Shown piece after piece: positions 32,092 to 42,320 of a DNA stretch of 64,000 bases (position 1 is its first letter; every line of letters begins with the position of its first letter). Source of the stretch: Methylobacterium phyllostachyos (GTDB lineage: Bacteria; Pseudomonadota; Alphaproteobacteria; Rhizobiales; Beijerinckiaceae); NCBI RefSeq assembly GCF_900103445.1, contig NZ_FNHS01000019.1, positions 1 to 64,000 of the forward strand, written 5' to 3'. Under the pieces are notes generated by a model that saw only the letters and a program-made list of their open reading frames with translations, did not search any database and was not told the DNA's origin. The translations under genes were made by a program, and so were the position numbers.

Positions 32092-33243
32092 TCACAGCGC
32101 CGCGATGGTCTGCGCCATCGCGCGCGCCCGCGGCACGAGGCTTCCCACCTCAAGATACTCCTCGGGTGAATGCGCCTTGCCGCCGACCGGGCCCACAGCA
32201 CAGAGGGTCGGGCAGCCGACGCTGGCGGTGAAGCCGGAATCGGCGCAGCCGCCCGCGAACTCGCCCTCGACCGGCCGGCCCAGCCCGGCGCTCACCTGGG
32301 CGTAGGTCTCGAACAGCGCCCGGGCGCCTTCGTCCTGCACCAGCGGCAGGAACTCGCCCTTGATGCTCAGATGCGCGGTGGTGTCCGACACCGTGGAGGC
32401 GGACACGATGGCGGTGATCCGGTCCATGGCCTCCGCGCGGTCGGACGGAGTGACGTAGCGGAGGTCGATCTCGCAGGTCGCAAGGGGCGCCACAGTGTTC
32501 ACCGACTGGCCGCCCGAGACCAACCCGACATTGACCGTGATGCCACGCGCGAGATCAGTAATCGCGTGAAACGCCACGGTCTTGTGGGCCAGTTCGAGGA
32601 TGGCACTGCGCCCGTCGGCGTAGTTGCCGCCGGAATGGGCCGCCTTGCCCAGCACCTCCAGCCGCATGAACACGCCGCCCTTGCGGCCGGTGACGACGTT
32701 GCCGGTCGGCCGCCCCGGCTCGGAGTTCAGCACCGCGCGGGCACCGCGGGCGGTCTCCTCGATGATCGGCCGGCAGGCCGGCGAGCCGATCTCTTCGTCG
32801 CCGGTGAACAGGCCGACGAGCGGCACCGGCGCCCCGCCGGCTCGGTGATAGGCCGCCAGCACGAAGGCGTTCATCACGAGGCCGGCCTTCATGTCGGCGA
32901 CGCCCGGCCCGTAGGCGCGGCCATCGGCGATGTGGAACGGCCGGCGCGCCACCTCGCCTTTCGGGAAGACCGTGTCACGGTGGCCCATCAGGACCACCGG
33001 CCGGTTGCCGCCGCCGGAGCCCGCGACCTCGGCCTTCAGCGCGTCGCCGTAGCCCTCGACCGGGATCGTCGTGACCGGGATGCCCTCGCCGGCCAGGAAG
33101 GCCGCGATGCGGGTGCCGACCGCATCGACGCCCGGCTTGTCGTAGGACCCGGAATCGATGTTCACCAGTTCTTCGAGGAGCGCGAGCATCGCCCCCTCCT
33201 GCCCGTCGAGCCAGCGGAGGGCGTCGGTGTCGTGAGTGGTCAT
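32092..33243 (-). CDS. M20-family metallopeptidase (glutamate carboxypeptidase-like)
   Basis: A 383-residue zinc peptidase. Metal and catalytic motifs are MGHRDTVFPKGE, GPGVADMKAGL, TGDEEIGS and the final His in GGKAHSPEE. The dimerisation domain contains KAAHSGGNYADGRSA. It most resembles carboxypeptidase G2, which removes C-terminal glutamate, but M20 substrates vary widely. The ATG at 33243 is chosen. No signal peptide is seen, in contrast to secreted CPG2. Confidence 0.9.
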   Translation of the reverse strand: MTTHDTDALRWLDGQEGAMLALLEELVNIDSGSYDKPGVDAVGTRIAAFLAGEGIPVTTIPVEGYGDALKAEVAGSGGGNRPVVLMGHRDTVFPKGEVARRPFHIADGRAYGPGVADMKAGLVMNAFVLAAYHRAGGAPVPLVGLFTGDEEIGSPACRPIIEETARGARAVLNSEPGRPTGNVVTGRKGGVFMRLEVLGKAAHSGGNYADGRSAILELAHKTVAFHAITDLARGITVNVGLVSGGQSVNTVAPLATCEIDLRYVTPSDRAEAMDRITAIVSASTVSDTTAHLSIKGEFLPLVQDEGARALFETYAQVSAGLGRPVEGEFAGGCADSGFTASVGCPTLCAVGPVGGKAHSPEEYLEVGSLVPRARAMAQTIAAL

Positions 33244-33281
33244 GCGGGGTCTCGAACCGGGATCAACGGGAAGGCGCAAAC

Positions 33282-33372
33282 CGTCTTTGCGAGCGGAGCG
33301 AAGCAACCCAGAATCGCGCGGCATCCGTGACCGTGGTGCCGCCTGGATTGCCCCGAACCCCCTGCAAAGACT
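33282..33372. repeat. Family B intergenic repeat (inverted copy)
   Basis: It contains GTCTTTGCGAGCGGAGCGAA, the reverse complement of the core at 5842-5935. It lies between glmS and the peptidase gene. Confidence 0.65.
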
Positions 33373-33410
33373 GCGCCGCCCTCGAACACGACGCGGATAT
33401 CGAAGCGCGC

Positions 33411-35237
33411 CTATTCCACCGTCACCGATTTGGCGAGGTTGCGCGGCTGATCCACGTCTTTCCCCATGAACACCGCCGTGTGGTAGGCGAGCAGCTGGAT
33501 CGGCACCGCGTAGACGATCGGCGCCACGGTGGCGTCGAGCGCCGGCATGGTGAAGGTCGCGAGTGTCTCCAGCCCGTGCTCGGCCGCGCCCTTGGCGTCG
33601 CCGATCAGGACGATGCGCCCGCCGCGCGCGGCCACTTCCTGCATGTTCGACACCGTCTTCTCGAACACCGCGTCGTGCGGCGCGATCACGATCACCGGCA
33701 CGCTCTCGTCGATCAGGGCGATCGGCCCGTGCTTCAGCTCGCCCGCCGCGTAGCCCTCGGCGTGAATGTAGCTGATTTCCTTGAGCTTCAGCGCGCCTTC
33801 CAGCGCCATCGGGTAGCTGGTGCCGCGGCCGAGATAGAGCACGTCCCGCGCCTTCGCGACCTCCCGGGCGAGACCCTCGATCGCGCTCTCCTGGGTCAGC
33901 GCCTCCGCCATCAGGCCCGGCGCCTTGATCAGCGCATCGACGAGGCGCCGCTCGCCAGCGGCATCGAGGGTGCCGCGCGCCCGGCCGGCCGCGATGGCGA
34001 GGCAGAGCAGCACGGTGAGCTGGCAGGAAAAGGCCTTGGTGGAGGCCACGCCGATCTCCGGCCCCGCCAGAGTCGGCATCACCACGGAGGATTCCCGCGC
34101 GATGGTCGAGGTCGGCACGTTGACCACGCTCAGCGTGTGCTGGCCCTGCGATTTCGCGTAGCGCAGCGAGGCCAGCGTGTCGGCGGTCTCGCCCGATTGC
34201 GAGATGACCAGCGTCAGGCCGTTCTTCTCGAGCGGCGCCTCGCGGTAGCGGGCCTCGGAGGCGACGTCGATCTCCACGGGTAGGCGGGCCACCTGCTCGA
34301 ACCAGTACCGGGCGACGAGGCCCGCGTAATAGGCCGTGCCGCAGGCCGTGATGTAGACGCGGCTGAGCTTGGCGAAGTCGAAGGGCAAAGCCTCCGGCAG
34401 CATCACCCGGCCGTTCGCCATGTCGACGTAATGGGCAAGCGTGCGGCCCACGACCTCCGGCTGCTCGTGGATCTCCTTCGCCATGAAGTGGCGGTACTCG
34501 CCCTTGTCGATCCGATAGGCCTGCGTGGCGATCTTCTGGCGGGGACGTTCGACCACGGCGCCCGACGCGTCGCGGATCTCGGCACCGTTGCGGGAGAGGA
34601 TCGCCCAGTCGCCTTCGTCGAGATAGGTGAGCGCGTCGGTGAACGGGGCGAGCGCCAGCGCGTCCGAGCCCAGATAGGTCTCGCCCTCGCCGAAGCCGAC
34701 CGCGAGTGGCGCACCGTGGCGGGCGCCGATCAGCAGGTTCTCCTCGCCCGCGAAGATGAAGCCCAGCGCGAAGGCGCCGCGCAGCCGCGGCAGGGCGGCG
34801 GCCACTGCCTCGACTGGGCCCATCTGCCGGTCCATGTTGCGGCTGACGAGCTGGGCGACGACCTCGGTATCGGTCTCCGTCTCGAAGACGATTCCGTCGG
34901 CCTCAAGCTCCTGCTTCAGCTCGCGAAAGTTCTCGATGATGCCGTTATGGACGACGGCGAGCCGCTTGGTGGCGTGCGGATGGGCGTTGGTCTCGTTCGG
35001 CCGGCCGTGGGTGGCCCACCGGGTATGGCCGATGCCGATCATGCCGGTCAGCGGCGCTTCGGCGAGCCGCGCCTCCAAGTTCACGAGCTTGCCGGATGCC
35101 CTTCGCCGCTCCAGCCGTCCGTGCTCCAGGGTGGCGATGCCGGCGGAATCGTAGCCGCGGTATTCGAGCCGCCGCAGGGCCTCGATCACCTGCCCCGCCA
35201 CCGCGTCGCGCCCGACGATGCCGACGATGCCGCACAT
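33411..35237 (-). CDS. glmS: Glutamine--fructose-6-phosphate aminotransferase
   Basis: A 608-residue enzyme that makes glucosamine-6-phosphate, the first step of UDP-GlcNAc synthesis. Processed Cys2 starts the class II glutaminase domain (MCGIVGIVGRDAVAGQ). Two SIS domains follow, with SQSGETADTLASLRYAK and GRGTSYPMALEGALKLKEIS. The C-terminus LAKSVTVE is typical. Its length agrees with the family. No glmS ribozyme-like element is seen upstream, as expected outside Firmicutes. Confidence 0.97.
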   Translation of the reverse strand: MCGIVGIVGRDAVAGQVIEALRRLEYRGYDSAGIATLEHGRLERRRASGKLVNLEARLAEAPLTGMIGIGHTRWATHGRPNETNAHPHATKRLAVVHNGIIENFRELKQELEADGIVFETETDTEVVAQLVSRNMDRQMGPVEAVAAALPRLRGAFALGFIFAGEENLLIGARHGAPLAVGFGEGETYLGSDALALAPFTDALTYLDEGDWAILSRNGAEIRDASGAVVERPRQKIATQAYRIDKGEYRHFMAKEIHEQPEVVGRTLAHYVDMANGRVMLPEALPFDFAKLSRVYITACGTAYYAGLVARYWFEQVARLPVEIDVASEARYREAPLEKNGLTLVISQSGETADTLASLRYAKSQGQHTLSVVNVPTSTIARESSVVMPTLAGPEIGVASTKAFSCQLTVLLCLAIAAGRARGTLDAAGERRLVDALIKAPGLMAEALTQESAIEGLAREVAKARDVLYLGRGTSYPMALEGALKLKEISYIHAEGYAAGELKHGPIALIDESVPVIVIAPHDAVFEKTVSNMQEVAARGGRIVLIGDAKGAAEHGLETLATFTMPALDATVAPIVYAVPIQLLAYHTAVFMGKDVDQPRNLAKSVTVE

Positions 35238-35366
35238 GGGATCTCTCTCGCTCTGATGCCGGAGTCACCGCGCGGGCGAGCCGCGCAAGGTCCGGGCCGT
35301 TCGCTGACCGCCAGGCCAAGCGTGACTTGTACCGGATCAGGGCCGCGCAGGGCCAGCCCTGCCGAA

Positions 35367-36329
35367 TCAATGCGGGTGCGTGCCGTCGCGGTCCTCCGAT
35401 GAGGATGCGGTCCCGCGCGTGGCGATCCTCGGAGCCCGGCCCGACCAGTAGCCGGCCAGGATCGAGCCGGACAGGTTGTGCCACACGGAAAAGACCGCCC
35501 CCGGCAGGGCGGCGAGCGGCGAGAAGTAGAGCTTGCCCAAAGCCGCCGCGAGACCGGAATTCTGCATGCCGACTTCGAGCGCCAGGGTGCGGCAGGTGCT
35601 CTCGTCGAAGCCGAGCAGGCGCCCGCTCCAGTAGCCGCAGGTCAGACCGGCGCCGTTGTGCAGCACCACCGCCAGCAGCACGAGCGGCCCGACCGCCGCG
35701 ATGCTCCCCCGGCTGCCGGCCACGACGGCGCCGATGATCAGCAGGATGGCAAGCATCGACACGGCGGGCAGCGCGCGCTCGAGGCGCCCGACGAGGCGCG
35801 GCGCGAGCCGATTGAGTGCCAGCCCCAGCGCCACCGGCGCGGCCACGATCTCCACGAGGCTGGCGAGCAGCCCCGCCACGTCCACCGGCACGCTGGCATC
35901 GACGTAGAAGCGCACCAGGAGCGGCGTCGCCACGAGGCCCACCAGCGTCGAGGCCGTGGCGATCGTCACCGACAGGGCGACATCGCCGCCGGCGATGTAG
36001 ACCATCAGGGTGGAGCTCGTGCCGCTGGCGACGCTGCCGACCAGCACCATGCCGGTCGTGAGTTCCGTGCCCATGCCGAGGGCGTGGGCGATGGCCCAGG
36101 CGGCGGCCGGCATCACGAGGTAGTGGACCACCACGCCGGCTGCGACTGGCGCGGGACGGGCCAGGATCCGGCCAAAATCCGCGGGCGTCAGCGTCACGCC
36201 GAGGACGAACATGATCACGGCCAACAGGACGGCGACGTGCGGGAGCACCGGGAGGAACAGGCTCGGCGCAAAATAGGCGGTGGCTGCGGCCAGGACGGCG
36301 CAGACGGGAAACAAGCGGTTGAGCAGCAT
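35367..36329 (-). CDS. Bile acid:sodium symporter (BASS) family transporter
   Basis: A 320-residue inner-membrane protein with about nine or ten helices. Family signatures include FVLGVTLTPADFGRILARP, GSVASGTSSTLMVYIAGGDV and TLALEVGMQNSGLAAAL. BASS members import organic anions with sodium; the substrate here is unknown (pantoate or 2-keto acids are possibilities). It lies between glmS and a chemoreceptor gene, with no obvious functional link. Confidence 0.92.
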   Translation of the reverse strand: MLLNRLFPVCAVLAAATAYFAPSLFLPVLPHVAVLLAVIMFVLGVTLTPADFGRILARPAPVAAGVVVHYLVMPAAAWAIAHALGMGTELTTGMVLVGSVASGTSSTLMVYIAGGDVALSVTIATASTLVGLVATPLLVRFYVDASVPVDVAGLLASLVEIVAAPVALGLALNRLAPRLVGRLERALPAVSMLAILLIIGAVVAGSRGSIAAVGPLVLLAVVLHNGAGLTCGYWSGRLLGFDESTCRTLALEVGMQNSGLAAALGKLYFSPLAALPGAVFSVWHNLSGSILAGYWSGRAPRIATRGTASSSEDRDGTHPH

Positions 36330-36614
36330 CGTGGGCCGAATTCCGGGAAGGCGGCGGCGATGTCCCAGCTGCGCTGATGCGCGTCAAGCGTGGGCGCCCC
36401 GCGGGCATCGCTGTTGGATTTCGGTCTCTTCCTACCGGAGCGCCGGCGGTCTCCCGTCGACCAACCGAAGGGTGACCTTCGGGACGTGCCGGCGACCGTT
36501 TCTACGGCAAATTCAGGTCCGGTGCTGAACGGGTGCTCGGGGCTGAAAGCCGCCCGTCCGCTTCTGCATCGACGGGTCGCAGAAGCGGACGTTGCGGTAC
36601 CGTCGATTTCGGGC

Positions 36615-38303
36615 TCAGGCCGCGCGCACGGTCGCGAGGAAGCGGGTTACCTCGGCGCCGAGATGCTCCGATTGCCGAGACAGCTCGGAGGCCGCCGACA
36701 GCACCTGAGAGGCCGCGGCCTCGGTCTCCTCCGAGGCCTGCGCCACGCCGGCGATGTTGCCGGTTACCTCATTGGTGCCGGCTGAGGCCTGGGCCACGTT
36801 GCGCACGATCTCCTGCGTCGCCGCACTCTGCTGCTCCACCGCCGCCGCGATCGAGGTCGCCACACTATCGATCTCCCGGATCCGGCCGGTGATGCCGCCG
36901 ATCGCCGTCACCGCCTGTCCGGTCACGCCCTGGACTTCGCCGATCTGCCGGCTGATCTCCTCGGTGGCCTTGGCGGTCTGCTCGGCGAGCGCCTTCACCT
37001 CCGAAGCGACCACTGCGAAGCCGCGCCCCGCCTCGCCGGCCCGGGCCGCCTCGATGGTGGCGTTCAGCGCCAGCAGGTTGGTCTGGCCGGCAATCCCCGA
37101 GATCATGCCGACCAGGTCACCGATCCGAGCGGCGCTCTGGCTGAGGGCCTGGACGAGGGTCGCGGTCTGGTCGGCCTCGCCGACCGCCGCCTGGGCGAGC
37201 TGGGCCGAGCCGGTGACCTGCCGGCCGATCTCTCCGACGGACGAGCCGAGCTCCTCCGCTGCGGCCGCGACCGTGTTGACGTTGGTGGCGGCTTCTTCCG
37301 CGGCTGCGGCCACCGTGGTGGATTGGGAGGCGGTCTCGGCGGCGGTGGACGTCATCTGCTGTGCGGTGGCTTGAAGTTCCGTCGCCGATGAGGAGACCCG
37401 ATCGATGATGTCGCCGACCGCGGCCTCGAAGCTATCGGCCATCTGACGCATGCCGGCCTTGCGCTGATCCTCGGCCGCTATGCGTGCTCGGGCAGTCTCT
37501 TCCTCCAGCGCCTTCATGCGGATCAACCCGTCCTTGAAAACCTGAACGGCGTCCGCGATCGTACCAATCTCGGTTCCTGCGCCTTGGTGTGGGATGATGA
37601 CGGTAAGGTCACCCGCCGCGAGAGCCTGCATCGGGTGCACGACCGAATCGATGCCCCGAGAGATGCCCAAGATGATCCAGGCAGCCAGCGCGATCGCCAG
37701 CACAACGGCGAGAAGGCTTGCCCCGATCAGCGCCAAGCGCGCGCGGGCGTAGGTATCCTGGCTCGCAAGCTCGGCCTGCTTGGCTCCATCCTGATTGAGC
37801 TTGATCATTCTCTCGAGCGCAACCGAGGCCTTCCGGCGCGGGTCGACACCCTCGGTCTGGTAGAGGCTGAGGGCCTGTGCCTTCTCACCCTGGCGGGACA
37901 GAGGAACGATCCGGTCGACAACGGTTGTGAACGCGTGCCACTCCCTGGAGAACGTGTCGAACAGCGCCCGTTCCTCGGATGAGCTGATAAAGCCTTCGAC
38001 TGTCTTTGCAGTTGACGTGACGGCTTGCCCGCGTTGGACAAGATCACTGCCGACGCTGGTCAGCATTTCCGGATCCTGAGTCAGGATATGACGGAGAACG
38101 CTCGTCGTATACCGGCCGGTGAGGGCATCGAGCTGAGCATCTGCCTCCACGCTCGGCAACCAATTCGTCTCGACCTCAATGAGTTGGCGATTGATTGCTG
38201 AGGTGCTCCAAAGCCCTACGATGCTGACGCCGCAGAGAAAAAGCAGTATAACTGAAAAGGCGGCCTTTAGTTTACTGCGGATGGATAGATTTTGAAACGA
38301 CAC
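36615..38303 (-). CDS. Methyl-accepting chemotaxis protein with four-helix-bundle sensor
   Basis: A 562-residue chemoreceptor. Membrane helix 1 (about 12-32) is followed by a periplasmic four-helix bundle of about 150 residues, membrane helix 2 (about 190-212, LALIGASLLAVVLAIALAAW), a HAMP domain (HPMQALAAGDLTVIIPHQGA) and the signalling domain with TNLLALNATIEAARAGEAGR. No pentapeptide tail is present. The GTG at 38303 is chosen; an in-frame ATG at 38402 would add 33 residues of poor quality. The two chemoreceptors in the window share nearly the same signalling tip. Confidence 0.9.
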   Translation of the reverse strand: MSFQNLSIRSKLKAAFSVILLFLCGVSIVGLWSTSAINRQLIEVETNWLPSVEADAQLDALTGRYTTSVLRHILTQDPEMLTSVGSDLVQRGQAVTSTAKTVEGFISSSEERALFDTFSREWHAFTTVVDRIVPLSRQGEKAQALSLYQTEGVDPRRKASVALERMIKLNQDGAKQAELASQDTYARARLALIGASLLAVVLAIALAAWIILGISRGIDSVVHPMQALAAGDLTVIIPHQGAGTEIGTIADAVQVFKDGLIRMKALEEETARARIAAEDQRKAGMRQMADSFEAAVGDIIDRVSSSATELQATAQQMTSTAAETASQSTTVAAAAEEAATNVNTVAAAAEELGSSVGEIGRQVTGSAQLAQAAVGEADQTATLVQALSQSAARIGDLVGMISGIAGQTNLLALNATIEAARAGEAGRGFAVVASEVKALAEQTAKATEEISRQIGEVQGVTGQAVTAIGGITGRIREIDSVATSIAAAVEQQSAATQEIVRNVAQASAGTNEVTGNIAGVAQASEETEAAASQVLSAASELSRQSEHLGAEVTRFLATVRAA

Positions 38304-38866
38304 GCACAGCCCCACGCGGCGGCAAGGATTGATTCTAGATTTTGACCGCTCCTGAGCCACATTATGCGCAACATTTAAAAAATAATTGAGAAGCTCCATC
38401 AAATATGAAACGACTGATTAGTGTGTTTTCGGATAAATCTGTAAGCATATTCTAGAATTTAAGACCATATATCAAATATATTATTGCTGGTCGAGCATTT
38501 TCCGTGAGATAAATTATAAGCAAACCGGGGATTGGCCGCACCGCGCGCGCGTTAATTTAAGAGCCGCGAGGCCGATTAATCTGAGTGTCCATGAGGGTTC
38601 ACCGCGACTCCGAAGCGCAGGGCCAAAAATACTGCATAGCCCCTCGCCTACGAACGCCGTGTTCAAGGAGTCGACGATCGCCGCTGGCATTCACGCTTCT
38701 CAACGTAAGGCCGGAGCCCCATCGCCGCTGCGAGGCCAAATCTCCGGCGGTTGGACGAACGGCCGCTCCGGAGAAAAGCTGCAGGCGGTCCAAGCGGTGG
38801 GCATGGGTCGCGATCCACCATCACACGATCAAACCGAGCGGGCGCAGGCCCCGGATCGGGGGGGGT
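38304..38866. other. Intergenic region, partly AT-rich
   Basis: A 563-bp stretch between the chemoreceptor start and the glmU end. The first 270 bp are AT-rich and likely contain the chemoreceptor promoter. The remainder has no recognisable gene or RNA; short open frames there lack ribosome sites and family resemblance. Confidence 0.5.
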
Positions 38867-40243
38867 TCAACGCCGCCCGCGCAAAGCCTTCTCGGCGAGC
38901 AACGCCGCCCGCTTCAGCTTGGCCCATCCCAGCTTCACCGCCTGCCGCCCGCGGGCGACCGCCATGGCGTCGGCTGGCACGTCGTCGGTGATGACCGAGC
39001 CTGAGGCCACGTAGGCCCCCTCCCCCACGGTCACCGGCGCCACCAGCGCCGAGTTCGAGCCGATGAACGCGTGGGCGCCGATCGTGGTGCGGTGCTTGAG
39101 CACCCCGTCGTAATTGCAGGTGATCGTGCCGGCGCCGATATTGGCGTGGGCGCCGATCTCCGCGTCGCCCAGATAGGTCAGGTGCGCGGCCTTGGCGCCG
39201 GCACCCATGCGGGCGTTCTTCAGCTCGACGAAATTACCGAGTTCGGCGCCCGTCTCCAGCACCGCGTGCCCGCGCAGGCGCACGAACGGGCCGATCCGCA
39301 CGCCCGCCTTCAGTTCCGTCTCGGTGAGATGCGCGAAGGCCCGCACGGTGCAGCCGTCGCCGACCCGCACGCCGGGGCCGAACACCACGTTGGGCTCCAC
39401 GATCACGTCGCGCCCGAGCACCGTGTCGTAGCTCAGGAACACCGTCTCGGGCGCGACCAGGGTGGCGCCGCCCAGCATGGCGTTGCGCCGGAGCCGGCCC
39501 TGGATCGCCGCCTCGGCGACGCTGAGCTGCACCCGGTCGTTGACGCCCTGCGCCTCCGCCTCGTCCACCGGCACGGTCGTGACCGTGAGGCCATCCGCCA
39601 CCGCGAGCGCCACGGCATCCGGCAGGTAGTACTCCCCGGCGGCGTTGTCGTTGCCGATGCGGGTTAGCAGCGCGAGGGCGTGCCGCCCGGACAAAGCCAT
39701 CAGCCCGGCATTGCACAGGGTGACGGCCCGCTCGGACTCGCTCGCGTCCTTCTCCTCGCGGATCGCCAGGACGCGGCTGCCCTCGGTGAGCACGCGCCCA
39801 TATCCGGTCGGCTTCGCGCTCTCGAAGGCCAGCACCGCGACCGCCGCGCCCTCCGCCAGCGGCGCGCGCAATCGCAAGAAGGTCTCGGCGGTGACGAGCG
39901 GCGTGTCGCCGAAGGCGATGACCACGTCGTCGTCGGGGTCCGTGAGCACGTCCCGGGCGGCCAGCACGGCGTGGGCCGTCCCCAGCCGCTCGGCCTGCGG
40001 GAAGACCTGCGCGCCGGGGGCGGCCTTCGCGATCTCGGCGGCGACGTCGTCCCGGCCCGGCTCGGCCACCACGGCGATCCGGCCGGCGCCGGCCGCCTGC
40101 ACGGCCGCAAGCACGTGGCCGAGCAGGCTGCGCCCGGCGATCTTGTGGAGCACCTTCGGCAGGTCCGAGCGCATCCGCGTGCCCTTCCCGGCCGCGAGCA
40201 CGATGGCGGTGAGGCTGCGCTTGGGGGTCTCGGAGGATGTCAT
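38867..40243 (-). CDS. glmU: Bifunctional GlmU: UDP-GlcNAc pyrophosphorylase/acetyltransferase
   Basis: A 458-residue enzyme making UDP-N-acetylglucosamine. The N-terminal pyrophosphorylase starts with IVLAAGKGTRMRSDLPK. GTAHAVLAA and FGDTPLVTAETF mark the uridyl pocket. The C-terminal left-handed beta-helix of hexapeptide repeats contains ELGNFVELKNARMGAGAKAA and IGAGTITCNYDGVLKHRT. The ATG at 40243 is chosen; 40258 is possible. It lies upstream of glmS in the same direction but is separated by two unrelated genes. Confidence 0.97.
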   Translation of the reverse strand: MTSSETPKRSLTAIVLAAGKGTRMRSDLPKVLHKIAGRSLLGHVLAAVQAAGAGRIAVVAEPGRDDVAAEIAKAAPGAQVFPQAERLGTAHAVLAARDVLTDPDDDVVIAFGDTPLVTAETFLRLRAPLAEGAAVAVLAFESAKPTGYGRVLTEGSRVLAIREEKDASESERAVTLCNAGLMALSGRHALALLTRIGNDNAAGEYYLPDAVALAVADGLTVTTVPVDEAEAQGVNDRVQLSVAEAAIQGRLRRNAMLGGATLVAPETVFLSYDTVLGRDVIVEPNVVFGPGVRVGDGCTVRAFAHLTETELKAGVRIGPFVRLRGHAVLETGAELGNFVELKNARMGAGAKAAHLTYLGDAEIGAHANIGAGTITCNYDGVLKHRTTIGAHAFIGSNSALVAPVTVGEGAYVASGSVITDDVPADAMAVARGRQAVKLGWAKLKRAALLAEKALRGRR

Positions 40244-40316
40244 CGCGGGTCCGGGCATCGGGATTCGGCGCCACGGATGGGCCGGACCGGCGCGGCGCGC
40301 AAGCCCGCCCGGTCGC

Positions 40317-41888
40317 TCAGCGCAACGCCAGGGCGGCGTGGTGTGCCGAGCCGTGGGCAAAGTGTTCCCGGCGGCGCTCGATCGAACTCGGGATCCGGAG
40401 GGATTCCCGGTACTTCGCCACCGTCCGCCGGGCGATGTCGACGCCTTCCCCGCGCAGCTTCTGCACCAGCGCGTCGTCGGACAGCACGTCGTCCGGAGTC
40501 TCGCCATCGACGAGCTGCTTGATCCGATGGCGCACCGCCTCGGAGGAATGGGCCGCCGTGCCGGCCGCCCCCGGGATCGCCGCGGTGAAGAAGTACTTCA
40601 TCTCCAGTGTGCCGCGGCTGGTGCCGATCGCCTTGTTGGAGGTGACCCGCGAGACGGTCGATTCGTGCATGCCGATCGCTTCCGCGACCGTCTTCAGGTT
40701 GAGCGGCCGCAGGTGCGTGACGCCGTAGACGAAGAACCCATCCTGCTGGCGCACGATCTCGGTGGCGACCTTCAGGATCGTGCGGGCGCGCTGCTCCAGG
40801 GAGCGCGTGAGCCAATTGGCGTTCTGGAGCGCCTCCGACAGGAAGGCCTTGTCGCCGTCGGCGGTGGCGCCGCGTACGACCCGGGCATAGTAGCTCTGGT
40901 TCACGAGAACCCGCGGCAGGGCCTCGCTGTTCAGCTCGACCAGCCAGGAGCCGTCCGGCGCCGCGCGCACGTAGACATCGGGAATGAGAACCTCGGCGGC
41001 ACTCGAACCGAAGGCCCGGCCGGGCTTCGGATCGAGGCGGCGGATCTCGCCCAGCATGTCCACGAGATCCTCGTCGTCCACGCCACAGAGGCGGCGCAAC
41101 GCGCCGAAGTCGCGCTTGGCCACGAGGTCGAGGCGCGAGACCAGGGCCTGCATGGCTGGATCAAACCGGTCGCGCTCCCGCAGCTGGATCGCCAGGCACT
41201 CGGCGAGATCGCGGGCGGCGATTCCGGGTGGATCGAAGGTCTGCACCAGCGCCAAGACCCCCGCGACGGTCTCCGGCTCGGCGCCCAGGCGCTCGGCCAC
41301 GGCCTCCACCGTTTCGCGCAGGTAGCCGGCCTCGTCGACCGCATCGATCAGGAAGCCGCCGATCAGCCGCTCCATGGGGCTCCGCGTGGCGAGATCGAGC
41401 TGGGCAGCGAGGTGGTCCCGCAGGGAGGTCTCTGCCGTGAGGGAGGCCTCGAAATCCGGGGCCTCGGCGTCGAAGCTGCCGCCAGCGCTGCCATAGGGCG
41501 GCGGGGTCAGCGAGAGCATGTCGCCGCCGCCGACCTCCCGGACCTGTGTCGGCACCTCGTCGGGGAAGACGTTGTCGAGGCGCGTGTCGAAATCGCTCTC
41601 GATCTCGCCGCGGCTCGGATTAAGCTCGGCGGAGAGCCACGATTCGGACTCGGCGCCGTCGAAACCGTCGGCCGGGCCATCCTCGTAAGAGCCCGCATCG
41701 CTGGTCTCGCCCGCGGCCGGGGGCTCGGGCTCGGCGCGCTCGAGGAGGGGATTGCGTTCCAGCTCGGCCTCGACATAGGCGGCCAGATCGAGCTGCGAAA
41801 GTTGAAGGAGCTTGATCGCTTGCAGGAGCTGCGGCGTCATCACCAGGGCTTGGCCCTGACGTACTTCCAGCCGTTGCACCAAACTCAT
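40317..41888 (-). CDS. rpoN: RNA polymerase sigma-54 factor
   Basis: A 523-residue sigma-54. Region I is Gln/Leu-rich (LVMTPQLLQAIKLLQLSQLD). An acidic region II follows, then the core-binding region. The helix-turn-helix is near MHESTVSRVTSNKA, and the RpoN box ARRTVAKYRE lies near the C-terminus. It appears complete. Its neighbours are glmU and a Crp/Fnr gene, not the lptB, hpf and ptsN genes that usually flank rpoN in proteobacteria. Confidence 0.96.
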   Translation of the reverse strand: MSLVQRLEVRQGQALVMTPQLLQAIKLLQLSQLDLAAYVEAELERNPLLERAEPEPPAAGETSDAGSYEDGPADGFDGAESESWLSAELNPSRGEIESDFDTRLDNVFPDEVPTQVREVGGGDMLSLTPPPYGSAGGSFDAEAPDFEASLTAETSLRDHLAAQLDLATRSPMERLIGGFLIDAVDEAGYLRETVEAVAERLGAEPETVAGVLALVQTFDPPGIAARDLAECLAIQLRERDRFDPAMQALVSRLDLVAKRDFGALRRLCGVDDEDLVDMLGEIRRLDPKPGRAFGSSAAEVLIPDVYVRAAPDGSWLVELNSEALPRVLVNQSYYARVVRGATADGDKAFLSEALQNANWLTRSLEQRARTILKVATEIVRQQDGFFVYGVTHLRPLNLKTVAEAIGMHESTVSRVTSNKAIGTSRGTLEMKYFFTAAIPGAAGTAAHSSEAVRHRIKQLVDGETPDDVLSDDALVQKLRGEGVDIARRTVAKYRESLRIPSSIERRREHFAHGSAHHAALALR

Positions 41889-42320
41889 GCGAGACCCCGA
41901 TGCCCTTCCTACGCGATAACAGGCAACCGCCGATCGGCCGGCGGCATGAATCTTGCTTGTGGTCGTTGCTCCTCTGTAGACGGATCGAGACCGGCCGTCA
42001 AAGCGAGTCTGTGGGGTCGCGCCGGCGTCGGGGATCCATCCAGCGATTCGCGTGGCGCGGCAGAGACATCCGGAACCGTCACCGGCAATCTACCCCGTGG
42101 TCTTTAAGGAAGCTTTCAACACTATGCTGACGGTCCCGTCGCCGGTCTCGGTGAGGGTAGTCCCACGCTTGCGCGTCGAACACCGTCTGATTGCAGACGC
42201 TCTGTGGGTTAGGTGCACTATCTGCTCGCATTCGCGAGACGATCCGAGCATGGCTCGATGGGGCGCCGCGGCTCGCTGAGGTGAGATGGCGGGCGCACGT
42301 CTTGTCCTGCGTACGCCTTG
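41889..42320. other. Divergent intergenic region
   Basis: A 432-bp gap between rpoN and the Crp/Fnr gene. It should contain promoters for both. I see no RNA gene, strong dyad or credible small gene. Confidence 0.5.

Noticed and set aside
42071..42100. GGAAC followed by a CGT-type box upstream of the Crp/Fnr gene, resembling a general stress sigma (EcfG) promoter
   Set aside because: The spacing and second box do not match the consensus well enough.
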